Shown here: piece by piece, positions 17,356-25,604 of the stretch
Numbering within the stretch: the first letter of the stretch is position 1
How the letters are laid out: the number at the start of each line of letters is the position of its first letter
Origin: Akkermansiaceae bacterium UBA956
GTDB taxonomy: Bacteria; Verrucomicrobiota; Verrucomicrobiia; Verrucomicrobiales; Akkermansiaceae
Length of the DNA stretch: 64,000 nt
Assembly (NCBI GenBank): GCA_002293145.1
Contig: DBCO01000010.1
Coordinates: 1-64,000, forward strand
Direction: 5' to 3'
The notes under the pieces: generated by a model
Seen by the model: only the letters and a program-made list of their open reading frames with translations
What the model was told of the DNA's origin: nothing
Database searches by the model: none
Position numbers and translations under genes: made by a program

Positions 17356-18102
17356 CTAGCGCACCACGGCATCAAAGATGTTTTTCGTGCCTTTGCGTGG
17401 CATTTCATCGAGAGTAAACCAGCGGCTATCTTCGCTTCGCTGATCATTGTAAGGAGGTGTGAAGATATCGATGAGCTGCGTCGTTGCTAGCGCTTTAACT
17501 GTATGGATATTTCGAGCTTTTGCCGTGAGTGTCGTGATGGCGTTTTTCTCTAACAATTGCTCAGCTGATAAATGGAGCTGGCATGTGGTTTCTTCCTTAC
17601 CATCGGGTAACTTCTTGGTGGTTTCTTTGATGAGATCGTAGTTGCGAGTGTGAATGCTTCCGCTGGCACATAGAATCATACCCGTCATACCGGGATGGTC
17701 GTGTGCAGAAATGATCTGATTTTTCTCGAACTGGACGAGGCAAATCGCGAAATCGAGACGTTTTTCGAGATATTCAAAATCCACATTGCCTTGCTCTAAT
17801 TTCGTCCTGATCTGGGCAAGTCCCTTGACTAGGACGGGGTCATCTCGATGAAGGTTGCGCGCCAACGCAGATATTCTTTTGAGATAGAGTTCTTGGTCCC
17901 AGCGATCTAGATGTTGGGTCGCAGCTTCCTTGGCAATGGCTTCCAGAAATGCATCCCAATGCATGGCTTGGTTTTTGGCTAGTCGGCCGTTTTGTGCATT
18001 TGCACGTGTGGCTGTCGCGCACAAGGTCGGCAAAGCCAGCAGCACGCCAAGAAAACCGGGAACTGTGGTGCGAAGGAACTCGCGACGATCATAGTCATCC
18101 AT
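17356..18102 (-). CDS. Tat-exported ADO/PCO-like thiol dioxygenase
   Basis: The 248-residue protein begins with a twin-arginine signal (DRREFLRTTVPG, then a hydrophobic stretch ending near ATRANAQ). The body matches the PCO/ADO (2-aminoethanethiol dioxygenase) cupin: IISAHDHPGMTGMILCASGSIHTRNYDL, then ARNIHTVKALATTQLIDIFTPPYNDQRSEDSRWF. The predicted iron ligands are H134, H136 and H200, the 3-His centre of thiol dioxygenases. Known members oxidise cysteamine or N-terminal cysteine in the cytosol, so an exported form is unusual. The substrate is unknown. It is last in a five-gene minus-strand run, 66 bases after the thioesterase. Confidence 0.75.
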   Translation of the reverse strand: MDDYDRREFLRTTVPGFLGVLLALPTLCATATRANAQNGRLAKNQAMHWDAFLEAIAKEAATQHLDRWDQELYLKRISALARNLHRDDPVLVKGLAQIRTKLEQGNVDFEYLEKRLDFAICLVQFEKNQIISAHDHPGMTGMILCASGSIHTRNYDLIKETTKKLPDGKEETTCQLHLSAEQLLEKNAITTLTAKARNIHTVKALATTQLIDIFTPPYNDQRSEDSRWFTLDEMPRKGTKNIFDAVVR

Positions 18103-18168
18103 ACTACCATTGTATACAAAATCCTGAGTCTTGGCAAGTGCTTGAATATTTTACTAAAAGAGGGGAAC

Positions 18169-18528
18169 TCACTGTTTTGAGAAACCGATGGGGGATTTCT
18201 CACCCGCCTCGGTCACATTCACAAAAGTGACAGCAGTAGCAAATAGCGGATTGGCTTGTGGATTCCGGTGATCGATGACCTGCACACGGTAGGTGACGGA
18301 GGTGTTGCCTGTGCGCAGCAGAGTCGAATCGATGCTAAGTATGGTGCCGTCGCGCACGCTGTGGTGAAATTGCACATCATCCATCGCGATGGTCACGAAT
18401 CGACAGTGGGGGAAATCCATGCTAGCGGCGATCCATGAAGCTTCATCGATCCATGCTAGCAGTCGACCACCGAAAAGGAATCCATATTGATTGAGATCGG
18501 CGGGTAGAACGAGGCGTTGCGTTTGCAT
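18169..18528 (-). CDS. Hotdog-fold acyl-CoA thioesterase (YciA/ACOT type)
   Basis: The 119-residue single hotdog domain carries the family motif LVLPADLNQYGFLFGGRLLAWIDEAS, where the Asn and Asp near the helix are the catalytic region, followed by TIAMDDVQFHHSVRDGTILSI. It hydrolyses acyl-CoA thioesters in the cytoplasm. It starts 21 bases after the DoxX gene. Confidence 0.88.
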   Translation of the reverse strand: MQTQRLVLPADLNQYGFLFGGRLLAWIDEASWIAASMDFPHCRFVTIAMDDVQFHHSVRDGTILSIDSTLLRTGNTSVTYRVQVIDHRNPQANPLFATAVTFVNVTEAGEKSPIGFSKQ

Positions 18529-18549
18529 GATGCTGAAATCAGTGATCGT

Positions 18550-19023
18550 TTAGCTAAACATGCGGCGCTTTTGAACGCTTAATTTGGCATCGACAGAATA
18601 GGAGCCACCACCGGTGATGAACAGAGTGAGTCCGCCGACGAGATAAAGCACGGCCAATTCCTTCGCTTCTGCGACACCAGGACCGAAGAAAAATGGAGCA
18701 TCCTGGTGCACGACAAAAGCAGCGATGACCATGGTGAAGCTAAAAACGAGAGCCGCAGGTCGCGTGGTTAGTCCGAGTAGCAAGAGTGCTGCGCAAATCA
18801 CTTCGGCAAAAATCGTGCACACGAGGCAGGTCGCGGAATTCATCCATGAGTTGAGAATGCTAATCTCTGGCACTGGAAATTTCTCCTTGAGTGTGGAAAA
18901 ATTTTGGTATTTGCCCATACCGTGACCCAGTAGCATCATGCTACCGATGGCGATGCGCAGAAAGAGCACTGCGAAGGATGCAGTAAGGTCTTTGGTGCCG
19001 TTGCTAAAAAGCCATTTTTTCAT
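18550..19023 (-). CDS. DoxX family membrane protein
   Basis: The 157-residue protein has four hydrophobic segments in the DoxX pattern: FAVLFLRIAIGSMMLLGHGMGKYQNF, ATCLVCTIFAEVICAALLLLGL, TRPAALVFSFTMVIAAFVVHQ and ELAVLYLVGGLTLFITGGGSYSVDAKL. The GxGSYSxD end is typical. DoxX proteins are often linked to redox or sulfur metabolism, but the role is unclear. It lies 17 bases after the khpB-like gene. Confidence 0.85.
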   Translation of the reverse strand: MKKWLFSNGTKDLTASFAVLFLRIAIGSMMLLGHGMGKYQNFSTLKEKFPVPEISILNSWMNSATCLVCTIFAEVICAALLLLGLTTRPAALVFSFTMVIAAFVVHQDAPFFFGPGVAEAKELAVLYLVGGLTLFITGGGSYSVDAKLSVQKRRMFS

Positions 19024-19040
19024 GGTGTGAGAGGGGGTTA

Positions 19041-19493
19041 TTAGGATTTGAGAGAGAGCGTGATGCGCTTGAGGCGTGAGGCGCCCTCAGGCGAATGCGC
19101 TTCGATGAGAGGATCATCGAGAACGGCTTGGTAGACGAGGCGACGGAAGTAGGCATTCAGCGGGCGCATCTGAAAAGGCTTGCCGCTATGTTTTACTTTG
19201 TCGGCGAGTGACAGCACCTCAGTACGAAGCTTTTCCTCCTGCATGCTTCGAAAGTACGCGCAGTCCACCTTGATGCGAGGTGCGTCTTCGTAGTGCTTGC
19301 GCAAGAGTCGATTGACGAGATATTGCAAGTCATCGAGACGATCACCATCATCGCCGATGAGTAGCTCAGGCTGTGCGGTTTTGATCTGCAAGCATGGACC
19401 TTCGGCATCGTGCTCAAGGTCCATGGTAGCAGTGAAGCCAAGGTGTCCGAGCATCGTATCGAGAACTTTTTTTGCAGCGTCTTCGGCTTTCAT
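19041..19493 (-). CDS. khpB: KH-R3H RNA-binding protein (Jag/KhpB-like)
   Basis: The 150-residue protein has a type-II KH domain with the loop LLIGDDGDRLDDLQYLVNRLL, where GDDGD replaces the usual GKRG. An R3H domain (KPFQMRPLNAYFRRLVYQAVLDDPLIEAHSPEGASRLKRITL) follows. The N-terminal Jag domain of the full-length Jag protein is absent. KhpB proteins bind RNA and influence cell division and envelope genes in Gram-positive bacteria. The gene is not next to yidC-rpmH here, unlike in many genomes. Confidence 0.85.
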   Translation of the reverse strand: MKAEDAAKKVLDTMLGHLGFTATMDLEHDAEGPCLQIKTAQPELLIGDDGDRLDDLQYLVNRLLRKHYEDAPRIKVDCAYFRSMQEEKLRTEVLSLADKVKHSGKPFQMRPLNAYFRRLVYQAVLDDPLIEAHSPEGASRLKRITLSLKS

Positions 19494-19531
19494 AAGTGTA
19501 AGATTAGCAGCATAGGCCTAGGGGGTCAACC

Positions 19532-19960
19532 CTATGCAGAGAAATCTTCACACAGGATTTTGGCGAAGTGAGCGAGACGCTGTTTTTCTTCATCACTGAA
19601 GTCATGCGGATCTTGCATACCGATCCCGAGGACGCCGAGCACGGCACTACCATCGGTGGAAAAAATCGGCACGGCGAGTGATCCTGAGACCTTTGTTTGA
19701 CGCGCATCGGGCCGAGCGACACTCCCTAAGTCTTGCTGCAAATTGCACAATTCAACAGGCTCTCGTGTGGCCGCAGCAGCGCCAGCGATGCCTTTGCCAA
19801 AGGGGATGTTGGCAATTTTATCCAGCAAAAACTCTGGCACACCAATCTGCGTGACGAGATCAAGATGCGCGCCATCGTACGTGCAGCGGTGAATGGTGCC
19901 CGTTTGACAGGAAAATTCGGAGAGTATGGCGCGAAGCCAAAAAGCGTAGTCGGTAATCAT
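19532..19960 (-). CDS. GAF domain protein
   Basis: The 142-residue protein is a single GAF domain: CQTGTIHRCTYDGAHLDLVTQIGVPEFLLDKIANIPFGKGIAGAAAATREPVELCNL, then GSLAVPIFSTDGSAVLGVLGIGMQDPHDFSDEEKQRLAHFAKIL. It probably binds a small ligand or serves as a redox/ligand sensor subunit; no output domain is attached. It is first in the run GAF, khpB, doxX, thioesterase, ADO-like, and lies divergently from lexA. Confidence 0.8.
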   Translation of the reverse strand: MITDYAFWLRAILSEFSCQTGTIHRCTYDGAHLDLVTQIGVPEFLLDKIANIPFGKGIAGAAAATREPVELCNLQQDLGSVARPDARQTKVSGSLAVPIFSTDGSAVLGVLGIGMQDPHDFSDEEKQRLAHFAKILCEDFSA

Positions 19961-20036
19961 GATGTGACAATATACTCTGACTGTGCGTTCATATTTTCTT
20001 ATTTTTTTTCTTGTCAGATGTTATATTTTTTCGTTT

Positions 20037-20050
20037 TGTTCTGTCGAACA
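20037..20050 (+). promoter_or_regulatory. LexA-binding box of lexA
   Basis: TGTTC (20037-20041), four bases, GAACA (20046-20050) is a perfect palindrome half-site pair, 11 bases before the lexA start. It fits the motif TGTTC-N4-GAACA reported for Verrucomicrobia, and the position suggests autorepression. Confidence 0.8.
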
Positions 20051-20061
20051 CTGTTCATCAG

Positions 20062-20679
20062 ATGAGCTCAAACCAACTAACGCTACGCCAGCAAGAGATA
20101 CTCGAGTATCTGAAATCATCGCAACGCAAGACCGGCATTATGCCGTCAACGCGGGAACTTCAGCACTTTTTTGGCTTCGCCAGTCAGACGGCCGCGATGA
20201 GTCATTTACGTGCTTTAGAGAAAAAAGGCGCGATTCAACGCTTGCCTGGTAAGGCGCGTGCCGTGGCATTCCCTGATGAACTCGATCGCGAGGAAATCAT
20301 GGACATTCCGATCTACGGTCGCATTGCCGCTGGTTATGGCGATGATACCACTCCGGAAAAAGAAGGTTGTCTTTCGATCGATGTGCGCTCTCTGGGAATT
20401 CAACGTTCGGCCAAAACATTTGCCCTGAAAGTGCAAGGGGAGTCGATGGTGGATGCCCACATTTGTCATGGCGACGTGGTCATTATGGAGTTTCGAGAAC
20501 CGCGTAATGGTGACATTGTCGCAGCATTGATCGATGGGGAAACGACTTTGAAACGTTATGTTGTAGAAAATGGGAAACCGTTTTTGCATGCGGAGAATAA
20601 GAACTTTCCCGATTTGATACCAGCGCGTGAGTTGATTGTGCAGGGAGTCTTGGTTGCCTTGTTACGGCAGGCGGCGTAA
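20062..20679 (+). CDS. lexA: LexA repressor
   Basis: The 205-residue SOS repressor has an N-terminal winged helix (LTLRQQEILEYLKSSQRKTGIMPSTRELQHFFGFASQTAAMSHLRALEKKG). The cleavage site is A90-G91 in IAAGYGDD, and the peptidase domain has catalytic S128 (VQGESMVD) and K164 (TTLKRYVV). It represses SOS genes and cleaves itself when stimulated by RecA filaments. ATG 20062 starts the winged helix directly; the frame is open further upstream but would read through the operator. The verrucomicrobial LexA box before it predicts autoregulation. Confidence 0.96.
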   Translation: MSSNQLTLRQQEILEYLKSSQRKTGIMPSTRELQHFFGFASQTAAMSHLRALEKKGAIQRLPGKARAVAFPDELDREEIMDIPIYGRIAAGYGDDTTPEKEGCLSIDVRSLGIQRSAKTFALKVQGESMVDAHICHGDVVIMEFREPRNGDIVAALIDGETTLKRYVVENGKPFLHAENKNFPDLIPARELIVQGVLVALLRQAA

Positions 20680-20717
20680 ACGAATCGACGATTTTTTAAA
20701 AAATTCCGCGACTTTTT

Positions 20718-20731
20718 ACACATCGATGTGT
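20718..20731. promoter_or_regulatory. Perfect 14-bp palindrome between lexA and the next gene
   Basis: ACACATCGATGTGT is a perfect palindrome without a loop, 25 bases before the next start codon. It could be an operator. It is not a good terminator because it has no loop and only a short T run after it. Confidence 0.35.
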
Positions 20732-20756
20732 TTGTATCGCTGTAGGAGATAATTCC

Positions 20757-21194
20757 ATGAAAAACCACAGCGAAAACACACAGTCTCATTCGGCACAAAA
20801 TGCATCAGAGGCAAATTCTGATTTGCACGATGATGCGATCTGGGATTTGCTGCGTCAATCGCCAGGAGTGTCTGCCAGTCCGCAGTTTGCGGATCGCGTG
20901 ATGCGGCAGATTCGCACGCAAGACGTCACTGCTTTGAGTGTTGTGGCTACTTGGTGGCAAAGCCTTTTCGCGTCCAAAGTGCTATGGTCTTTGGGAACTG
21001 CCGCTACCATTGCGCTGGGTTCTTACGTCGCTGTAACGCTTGTGCCAGAACCTCAGGGTAGCCGGGTAGAGCAGCACGATGTGGATGAGTTTGCTTCACT
21101 GGAAGAAGTGGCGAACCAAGAATTGCTGCTTGCGGCCACCGACCACTTGAATGATTTTTCTGACACGGAACTGGTCAGCTTGATCAGTTACTGA
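20757..21194 (+). CDS. Single-pass membrane protein, unknown function
   Basis: The 145-residue protein has a polar N-terminus with DDAIWDLLRQSPGVSASPQFADRVMRQIRT, a layout seen in anti-sigma-like proteins of this phylum. One membrane helix (VLWSLGTAATIALGSYVAVTL) and an acidic C-terminus (VDEFASLEEVANQELLLAATDHLNDFSDTELVSLI) follow. No sigma-factor gene is adjacent, so the anti-sigma idea stays open. A ribosome binding site TAGGAG precedes the ATG. It sits between lexA and a phosphatase gene on the same strand. Confidence 0.65.
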   Translation: MKNHSENTQSHSAQNASEANSDLHDDAIWDLLRQSPGVSASPQFADRVMRQIRTQDVTALSVVATWWQSLFASKVLWSLGTAATIALGSYVAVTLVPEPQGSRVEQHDVDEFASLEEVANQELLLAATDHLNDFSDTELVSLISY

Positions 21195-21207
21195 TAGCAT
21201 CCACAGC

Positions 21208-21837
21208 GTGGACGGATGGATTTTTGATTTGGATGGCACTTTGGTCGACTCGTTGCCTGCGATTGCAATGGGATTGAATCATGCATTGGCAAGCGAAGGG
21301 CATCCTGTGTATGAAGAAGTAACGGTGCGTTCGTTTATTGGCGATGGCATCGAGATGCTGATTGCTAGGGCATTGCCTGATCATCCCGAAGGCCGCGCTG
21401 CGGTTTTTGAGAGATTTCGAGACTGGTATATCAATGGCTGGCGCTTGGGAACAGTTGTCTACCCGGGTATTGATTATGTGCTGCAGACACTGCAGACGCG
21501 TGGTGCGGTGCTTGCAGTGCTTTCGAACAAACCACATCGATTCACGGTTGAAATCGTCGAGTCCTTGTTTCCCGGGGTTTTTGACGTGGTGCTTGGTCAA
21601 CGCGACGGCGTACCTCACAAACCCGACCCAGCAGGACTACGTGAGATTTTAGAACATGAAAGCTGGATCGCTAAAACAAGTGGAATGATTGGCGATAGCA
21701 CGGTAGATCTCGAAACGGCTCTGCACGCTGGGATTACTAGCATTGCCGTAACCTGGGGCTACCATGATCGGGCACGACTAGAGGCGATGAAGCCTGATGC
21801 CATCGTGCAGCGAGCAGAAGATTTGTTAGAGTTGTAA
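21208..21837 (+). CDS. HAD-family phosphatase (phosphoglycolate phosphatase-like)
   Basis: The 209-residue protein has HAD motif I WIFDLDGTLVDSLP with nucleophile Asp, a cap domain, motif II AVLSNKP, motif III Lys in GVPHKPDPAGL and motif IV MIGDSTVDLETALHAG. It resembles Gph, which clears 2-phosphoglycolate, but related substrates are possible. It starts with GTG 13 bases after the previous stop. Motif I begins two residues after the start, so no longer start is needed. Confidence 0.85.
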   Translation: MDGWIFDLDGTLVDSLPAIAMGLNHALASEGHPVYEEVTVRSFIGDGIEMLIARALPDHPEGRAAVFERFRDWYINGWRLGTVVYPGIDYVLQTLQTRGAVLAVLSNKPHRFTVEIVESLFPGVFDVVLGQRDGVPHKPDPAGLREILEHESWIAKTSGMIGDSTVDLETALHAGITSIAVTWGYHDRARLEAMKPDAIVQRAEDLLEL

Positions 21838-21909
21838 AAAAATTGAGGCTATTATTTATGAGCTCATTTTCCTGCTTGGAAAATACCGAAAGCTGTGCAG
21901 GCTAGGGGC

Positions 21910-22626
21910 ATGACCCGAGTCTTGGTGGTAGAAGATGAACCTGCGATCGCGGATGCATTGGTGTATGCGCTGGAAACGGATCGCTTTTCGGTGAGACATG
22001 TGCTCACTGGTGGCGATGCACTCCATGTTTTGTCGCAAGAGTCATTCGATTTTGTGATTCTCGATGTCGGCTTGCCAGACATGACGGGGTTTGATGTTTG
22101 TCGGAAATTGCGCGAAGATCGGACCATTCCCGTGCTATTTTTGACCGCACGTGATGCGGAAATTGACCGGATTCTTGGCCTGGAAATCGGTGGTGATGAT
22201 TATGTGACTAAGCCGTTTTCGCCGCGTGAGATCAGTGCCCGTGTCAGAGCGATTTTACGCCGATCCGCACCGAATGACATAGCTTCCCACAAGGATGCGG
22301 CATCCGACGCCAAAGGCCTAGTTGTGAAATCGGCGAAAAAAATGGAACATGATCCTGTTGCGATGCGCTTGCATTGTCATGGTGTTTGCCTTGACCTCAC
22401 GGCTCACGAATACAAGTTGTTGTTGGTTCTGTTAGAAAATGAAGGACGGGTAATGTCGCGCGATCAGTTGTTAGAAAAAGCCTGGTATGATCCGGGCGCG
22501 GTGACGGATCGCACGGTAGACGCTCACATCAAGACCGTGCGTGCAAAGATCCGCATGGTGCACGAGGGGGCGGAAGATATGATCCAGACGCGTCGCGGCT
22601 TGGGCTATGTTTTTGTGATGGCTTGA
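21910..22626 (+). CDS. creB: OmpR-family response regulator, CreB-like
   Basis: The 238-residue regulator has a receiver domain (VLVVEDEPAIADALVYAL, phospho-acceptor Asp in DFVILDVGLPDMTG, Lys in DDYVTKPFSPREI). A winged-helix effector follows (LDLTAHEYKLLLVLLENEGRVMSRDQLLEKAW, TVDAHIKTVRAKIR, IQTRRGLGYVF). The Creb identity comes from the partner kinase directly downstream, which closely resembles CreC. ATG 21910 is chosen; the frame is open five codons further up. Confidence 0.85.
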   Translation: MTRVLVVEDEPAIADALVYALETDRFSVRHVLTGGDALHVLSQESFDFVILDVGLPDMTGFDVCRKLREDRTIPVLFLTARDAEIDRILGLEIGGDDYVTKPFSPREISARVRAILRRSAPNDIASHKDAASDAKGLVVKSAKKMEHDPVAMRLHCHGVCLDLTAHEYKLLLVLLENEGRVMSRDQLLEKAWYDPGAVTDRTVDAHIKTVRAKIRMVHEGAEDMIQTRRGLGYVFVMA

Positions 22627-22639
22627 GAAAATTGGTAGT

Positions 22640-24082
22640 ATGAGATTGACTCGCATCACATTGCTTTTGATCACCTTTGTGATAGCGTTGGGGTTCTTGC
22701 AACTCGCGCGTTATCTTTTGGATGATGTCGAGCCGCAGGTATTGCAGGCGACGGAAGAAGTGATGGTCGATGCGGCGCATGTTTTCTCAGAACTTGTGGA
22801 AAATGATATGCGCGATGGCAAGCCCGATGCAGATGGGCTGCGACGACTGTTTGCCGAGGCACGTGAGCATCCGGTCGATGCGCAAATTTTTGATCATCTG
22901 AAAACGCAGATGGGTTTGAATGTTTACGTCACCGACAATCAGGGCATCGTGCTGTTTGACTCGGATGATGGCAGGCGAGAAGGTCAAAACTACTCTAATA
23001 AGCGTGATGTGAGGCTTACCCTAAGAGGACAATACGGCGCACGCAGCACACGCGAGGATGAGATTAACTCGGCAAGCTCGATCATGTATGTGGGTGCTCC
23101 GATTGGCGCTAGGGAAAAACCGCTAGGTGTGCTGACTGTTTTCAAAAAGCAGCTCGATGCGATACCGATGATCAATGAGCGTCGCAAGGTGATTGTGCGC
23201 TCGATCATTAGCATTGCGCTGGGGATTTTATTGCTCATCGCTGCGGTATTTTGGTGGGTCTATCAACCTCTGGGATTGCTCACGGAATATACTCGAGCGG
23301 TGGAAAAAGGACAGCGACCACCCAAACCGAAATTGGGCATTGGTCGTGAGGTTAACACCTTATACCATGCGCTGGAAACGATGCGTGAGGCGCTGGAAGG
23401 TCGCCGCTATGCCGAGCATTATACACAGACTTTGACGCACGAAATGAAAAGTCCCTTGGCCGCGATCCGCGGGGCTGCGGAGTTACTCCATGAAGAGATG
23501 CCGCAAAAAAATCGCGATCGATTTTTGGAGAACATTCGCAGCGAAACAGCACGCGCCGAACGTTTGATTTCGCGTCTGTTAGAGTTATCGGCAGTGGAAA
23601 GCAAATCGCATCTGGATAGCGTGAAGGAGATCGATTTCTGTGAGGTCGTACGCCAAGCGCTATCGCAGGCAGAGTCGATGGCAGAAATTGCCCGAGTATC
23701 GCTCGAGGCGGATTTGCCAGATCAGCCGATGCGAGTGATGGGGGATGCCTTTGTGCTGCGAGCAGCGGTAACGAATTTGATTGAAAATGCTGTGGACTTC
23801 TCCTCCGCTTCGGCAGTGGTATGTATTGATATTTTTGTGGAAAAGGGTGAGATTGTCTTAACCGTCGACGACCGTGGGCCGGGCATTCCGGACTACGCGA
23901 AGGACAAAGTCTTTGATCGATTTTATTCGCTGCGACATCATCAATCAGGGCGGAAAGGCACGGGCTTGGGCTTAAACTTGGTGAAAGAAGCCGTCGAATT
24001 GCATCACGGATCGATTGCACTAGCCAATCGGCCAGAAGGTGGCGCGCGTGCCACACTGCGCATCCCTGCGATGCAAGAATGA
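22640..24082 (+). CDS. creC: Sensor histidine kinase, CreC-like
   Basis: The 480-residue membrane kinase has an N-terminal helix and a periplasmic sensor domain. That domain carries GLNVYVTDNQGIVLFDSDDGRREGQNYSNKRDVRLTLRGQYGARSTRE and SSIMYVGAPI, very close to the CreC sensor. A second helix (IISIALGILLLIAAVFWWVY), a HAMP-like linker, the H box TLTHEMKSPLAAIRGAAELLHE and the ATPase domain (LIENAVDF, DDRGPGIPDY, RKGTGLGLNLVKEA) follow. In E. coli CreC responds to carbon supply and CreD is the usual target. No creD-like gene lies nearby. It starts 13 bases after creB. Confidence 0.88.
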   Translation: MRLTRITLLLITFVIALGFLQLARYLLDDVEPQVLQATEEVMVDAAHVFSELVENDMRDGKPDADGLRRLFAEAREHPVDAQIFDHLKTQMGLNVYVTDNQGIVLFDSDDGRREGQNYSNKRDVRLTLRGQYGARSTREDEINSASSIMYVGAPIGAREKPLGVLTVFKKQLDAIPMINERRKVIVRSIISIALGILLLIAAVFWWVYQPLGLLTEYTRAVEKGQRPPKPKLGIGREVNTLYHALETMREALEGRRYAEHYTQTLTHEMKSPLAAIRGAAELLHEEMPQKNRDRFLENIRSETARAERLISRLLELSAVESKSHLDSVKEIDFCEVVRQALSQAESMAEIARVSLEADLPDQPMRVMGDAFVLRAAVTNLIENAVDFSSASAVVCIDIFVEKGEIVLTVDDRGPGIPDYAKDKVFDRFYSLRHHQSGRKGTGLGLNLVKEAVELHHGSIALANRPEGGARATLRIPAMQE

Positions 24083-24323
24083 TGCATCGGGAAGATAAAA
24101 TAAAACTATGTTTGTAGTAATTCGTTCCGCTACGGTTGCTTTGTTGTCATGAAGTTCCGAATGCTTTCGTGCACCAAAATATGAACAAGTCAGTTTTGTT
24201 ATAACTGTTAGATGAAGAAATTCAGATGGTTGCGATAGCTGCAAGGCCGGTCTCCCGTAACATTTGTTATAAGGCATTGATATGGAATGTTTTTGAAGGG
24301 CTTGGATTCAACCCGGAAGTGCA
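24083..24323 (+). other. Gap of 241 bases between creC and the decayed oxidoreductase
   Basis: I see no gene, terminator or clear repeat here. It may hold the unrecognisable start of the decayed gene that follows. Confidence 0.4.
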
Positions 24324-25037
24324 ATGGATCGGAAAAGAGTGGATCTGGGTCTGAAGAACGGCTTTGATTCACTTCGTAAAACCGAATCCGAGCACAAATG
24401 TCCTACAAGCACTGGCTTCATTGGCTTGAATTACGGGTATCCCGAATGTGCGTATAAAAAACGTCGCGACGTCATCCAACAGCATCGCGACTACCAAAAA
24501 GGATGGTTGTATTTTCTCACCAATGATCCGCGTGTGCCGCTAGCGGTGCGCAAAGAAATGCAGCAATGGGTTCTACCAAAGGATGAATTTCTCGAAAAAT
24601 GGCGGCTGGTCACGCCAACTCTAGATTCGTGAAGCGCGGCGGATGATTGGCTCGATGGCGATGACGGAAAACCATTTGACGAAAAAAATCCCACCGCCCG
24701 AATCCATCGGCATGCGCAGCTACGCCATCGACTCGCACTATGTGCAACGCTACATCATCGCCGAAGGGGCCGTCGCCAACGTGGGTGACATTGGCTTGCA
24801 TTTGAAGGCCACGTAAGTAATATCCTATGGCACGTTCTGCCCGATCCGAAGCAGGTCGAAAATCTGCTGTTGCCCGTCTGCGTTTCCAGTTCGCACATTG
24901 CCTACGGCTCGTTTCGTATGGAGACGGAGTTCATGATTCTCGGACAAAGTCCTGCCACTGCGGCGGTTCTGTCACTCGAAAAAAATATCATCCCCCTCGA
25001 TTTATCTTATACTTTCGTGGGGAATTCTCTAAAGTAG
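24324..25037 (+). pseudogene. Decayed FAD-dependent oxidoreductase (FAD_oxidored type), C-terminal part
   Basis: Fragments of one protein appear in order in changing frames. TGFIGLNYGYPECAYKKRRDVIQQH and GWLYFLTNDPRVPLAVRKEMQQWVLPKDEF are read from 24324 in one frame. In the next frame from about 24598 come GGWSRQL, an in-frame TAG (24622-24624), then IREARRMIGSMAMTENHL up to AIDSHYVQRYIIAEGAVANVGDIGLHLKAT and a TAA (24814). Back in the first frame come VENLLLPVCVSSSHIAYGSFRMETEFMILGQSPATAAVLSLE, ending at TAG 25035. The order matches the end of FAD_oxidored proteins common in Planctomycetes and Verrucomicrobia. The FAD-binding N-terminus is missing. Confidence 0.8.
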
Positions 25038-25126
25038 CAAAGGGCAGGTGCTCGAAATAAAAAAAATGACTCCGTTAGACTTTTTCCATTGTATCCCCAC
25101 GCAGGATCGATCAAACTGGCGCTCGT

Positions 25127-25528
25127 ATGGAATTACTCGTTGCAACCCTATGTGATACTGCCATGGAGAACCAAGGCAAATTGAATGTTCTTGGAGCCTT
25201 CGACGCGATCGTCGCCCAAAATTTCCCAGCCCGCTTCAGCTGCAATCTTGCGCTGCGTTTCTGCTTTACCGCTGCTGACCACGGCACGCACAAGTTCTCG
25301 ATCTTGTTGGTCGATGACTCCGAGCCAGTGGCCAACGCCACGCAGGAAGAATCCGACATGCAAGTGAATATGCCCGAGGGCACCGCAGGCTTCTCGACGC
25401 AGAACCTGATCACTCCACTCAACGGCACTGTCGCAAAAGCTGGCATCTACCACTTCGATATTCGCTTCGATGGCAATGTGCTTGTGCGTGTGCCACTTCG
25501 CGTGATCGGTCAAGATCAAGTCGCCTAA
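25127..25528 (+). CDS. Small beta-sandwich protein, DUF6941-like
   Basis: The 133-residue soluble protein (MELLVATLCDTAMENQGKLNVLGAFDAIVAQNFPARFSCNLALRFCF, then FSTQNLITPLNGTVAKAGIYHFDIRFDGNVLVRVPLRV) has the alternating pattern of a beta-sandwich. It fits the DUF6941 family as I remember it. No catalytic residues stand out. The function is unknown. A clear terminator follows it. Confidence 0.7.
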   Translation: MELLVATLCDTAMENQGKLNVLGAFDAIVAQNFPARFSCNLALRFCFTAADHGTHKFSILLVDDSEPVANATQEESDMQVNMPEGTAGFSTQNLITPLNGTVAKAGIYHFDIRFDGNVLVRVPLRVIGQDQVA

Positions 25529-25556
25529 TCATTCTCCGAAAAAACAAAACTCAATG

Positions 25557-25595
25557 ATCCCCGCCTCGTGTTATGCAAGTGCGGGGATTTTTTTT
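25557..25595 (+). terminator. Rho-independent terminator after the DUF6941-like gene
   Basis: ATCCCCGC (25557-25564) pairs with GCGGGGAT (25581-25588), followed by eight Ts (25588-25595). It also lies just past the end of the convergent subtilase gene. Confidence 0.85.
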
Positions 25596-25604
25596 GCTGA
25601 AAAT

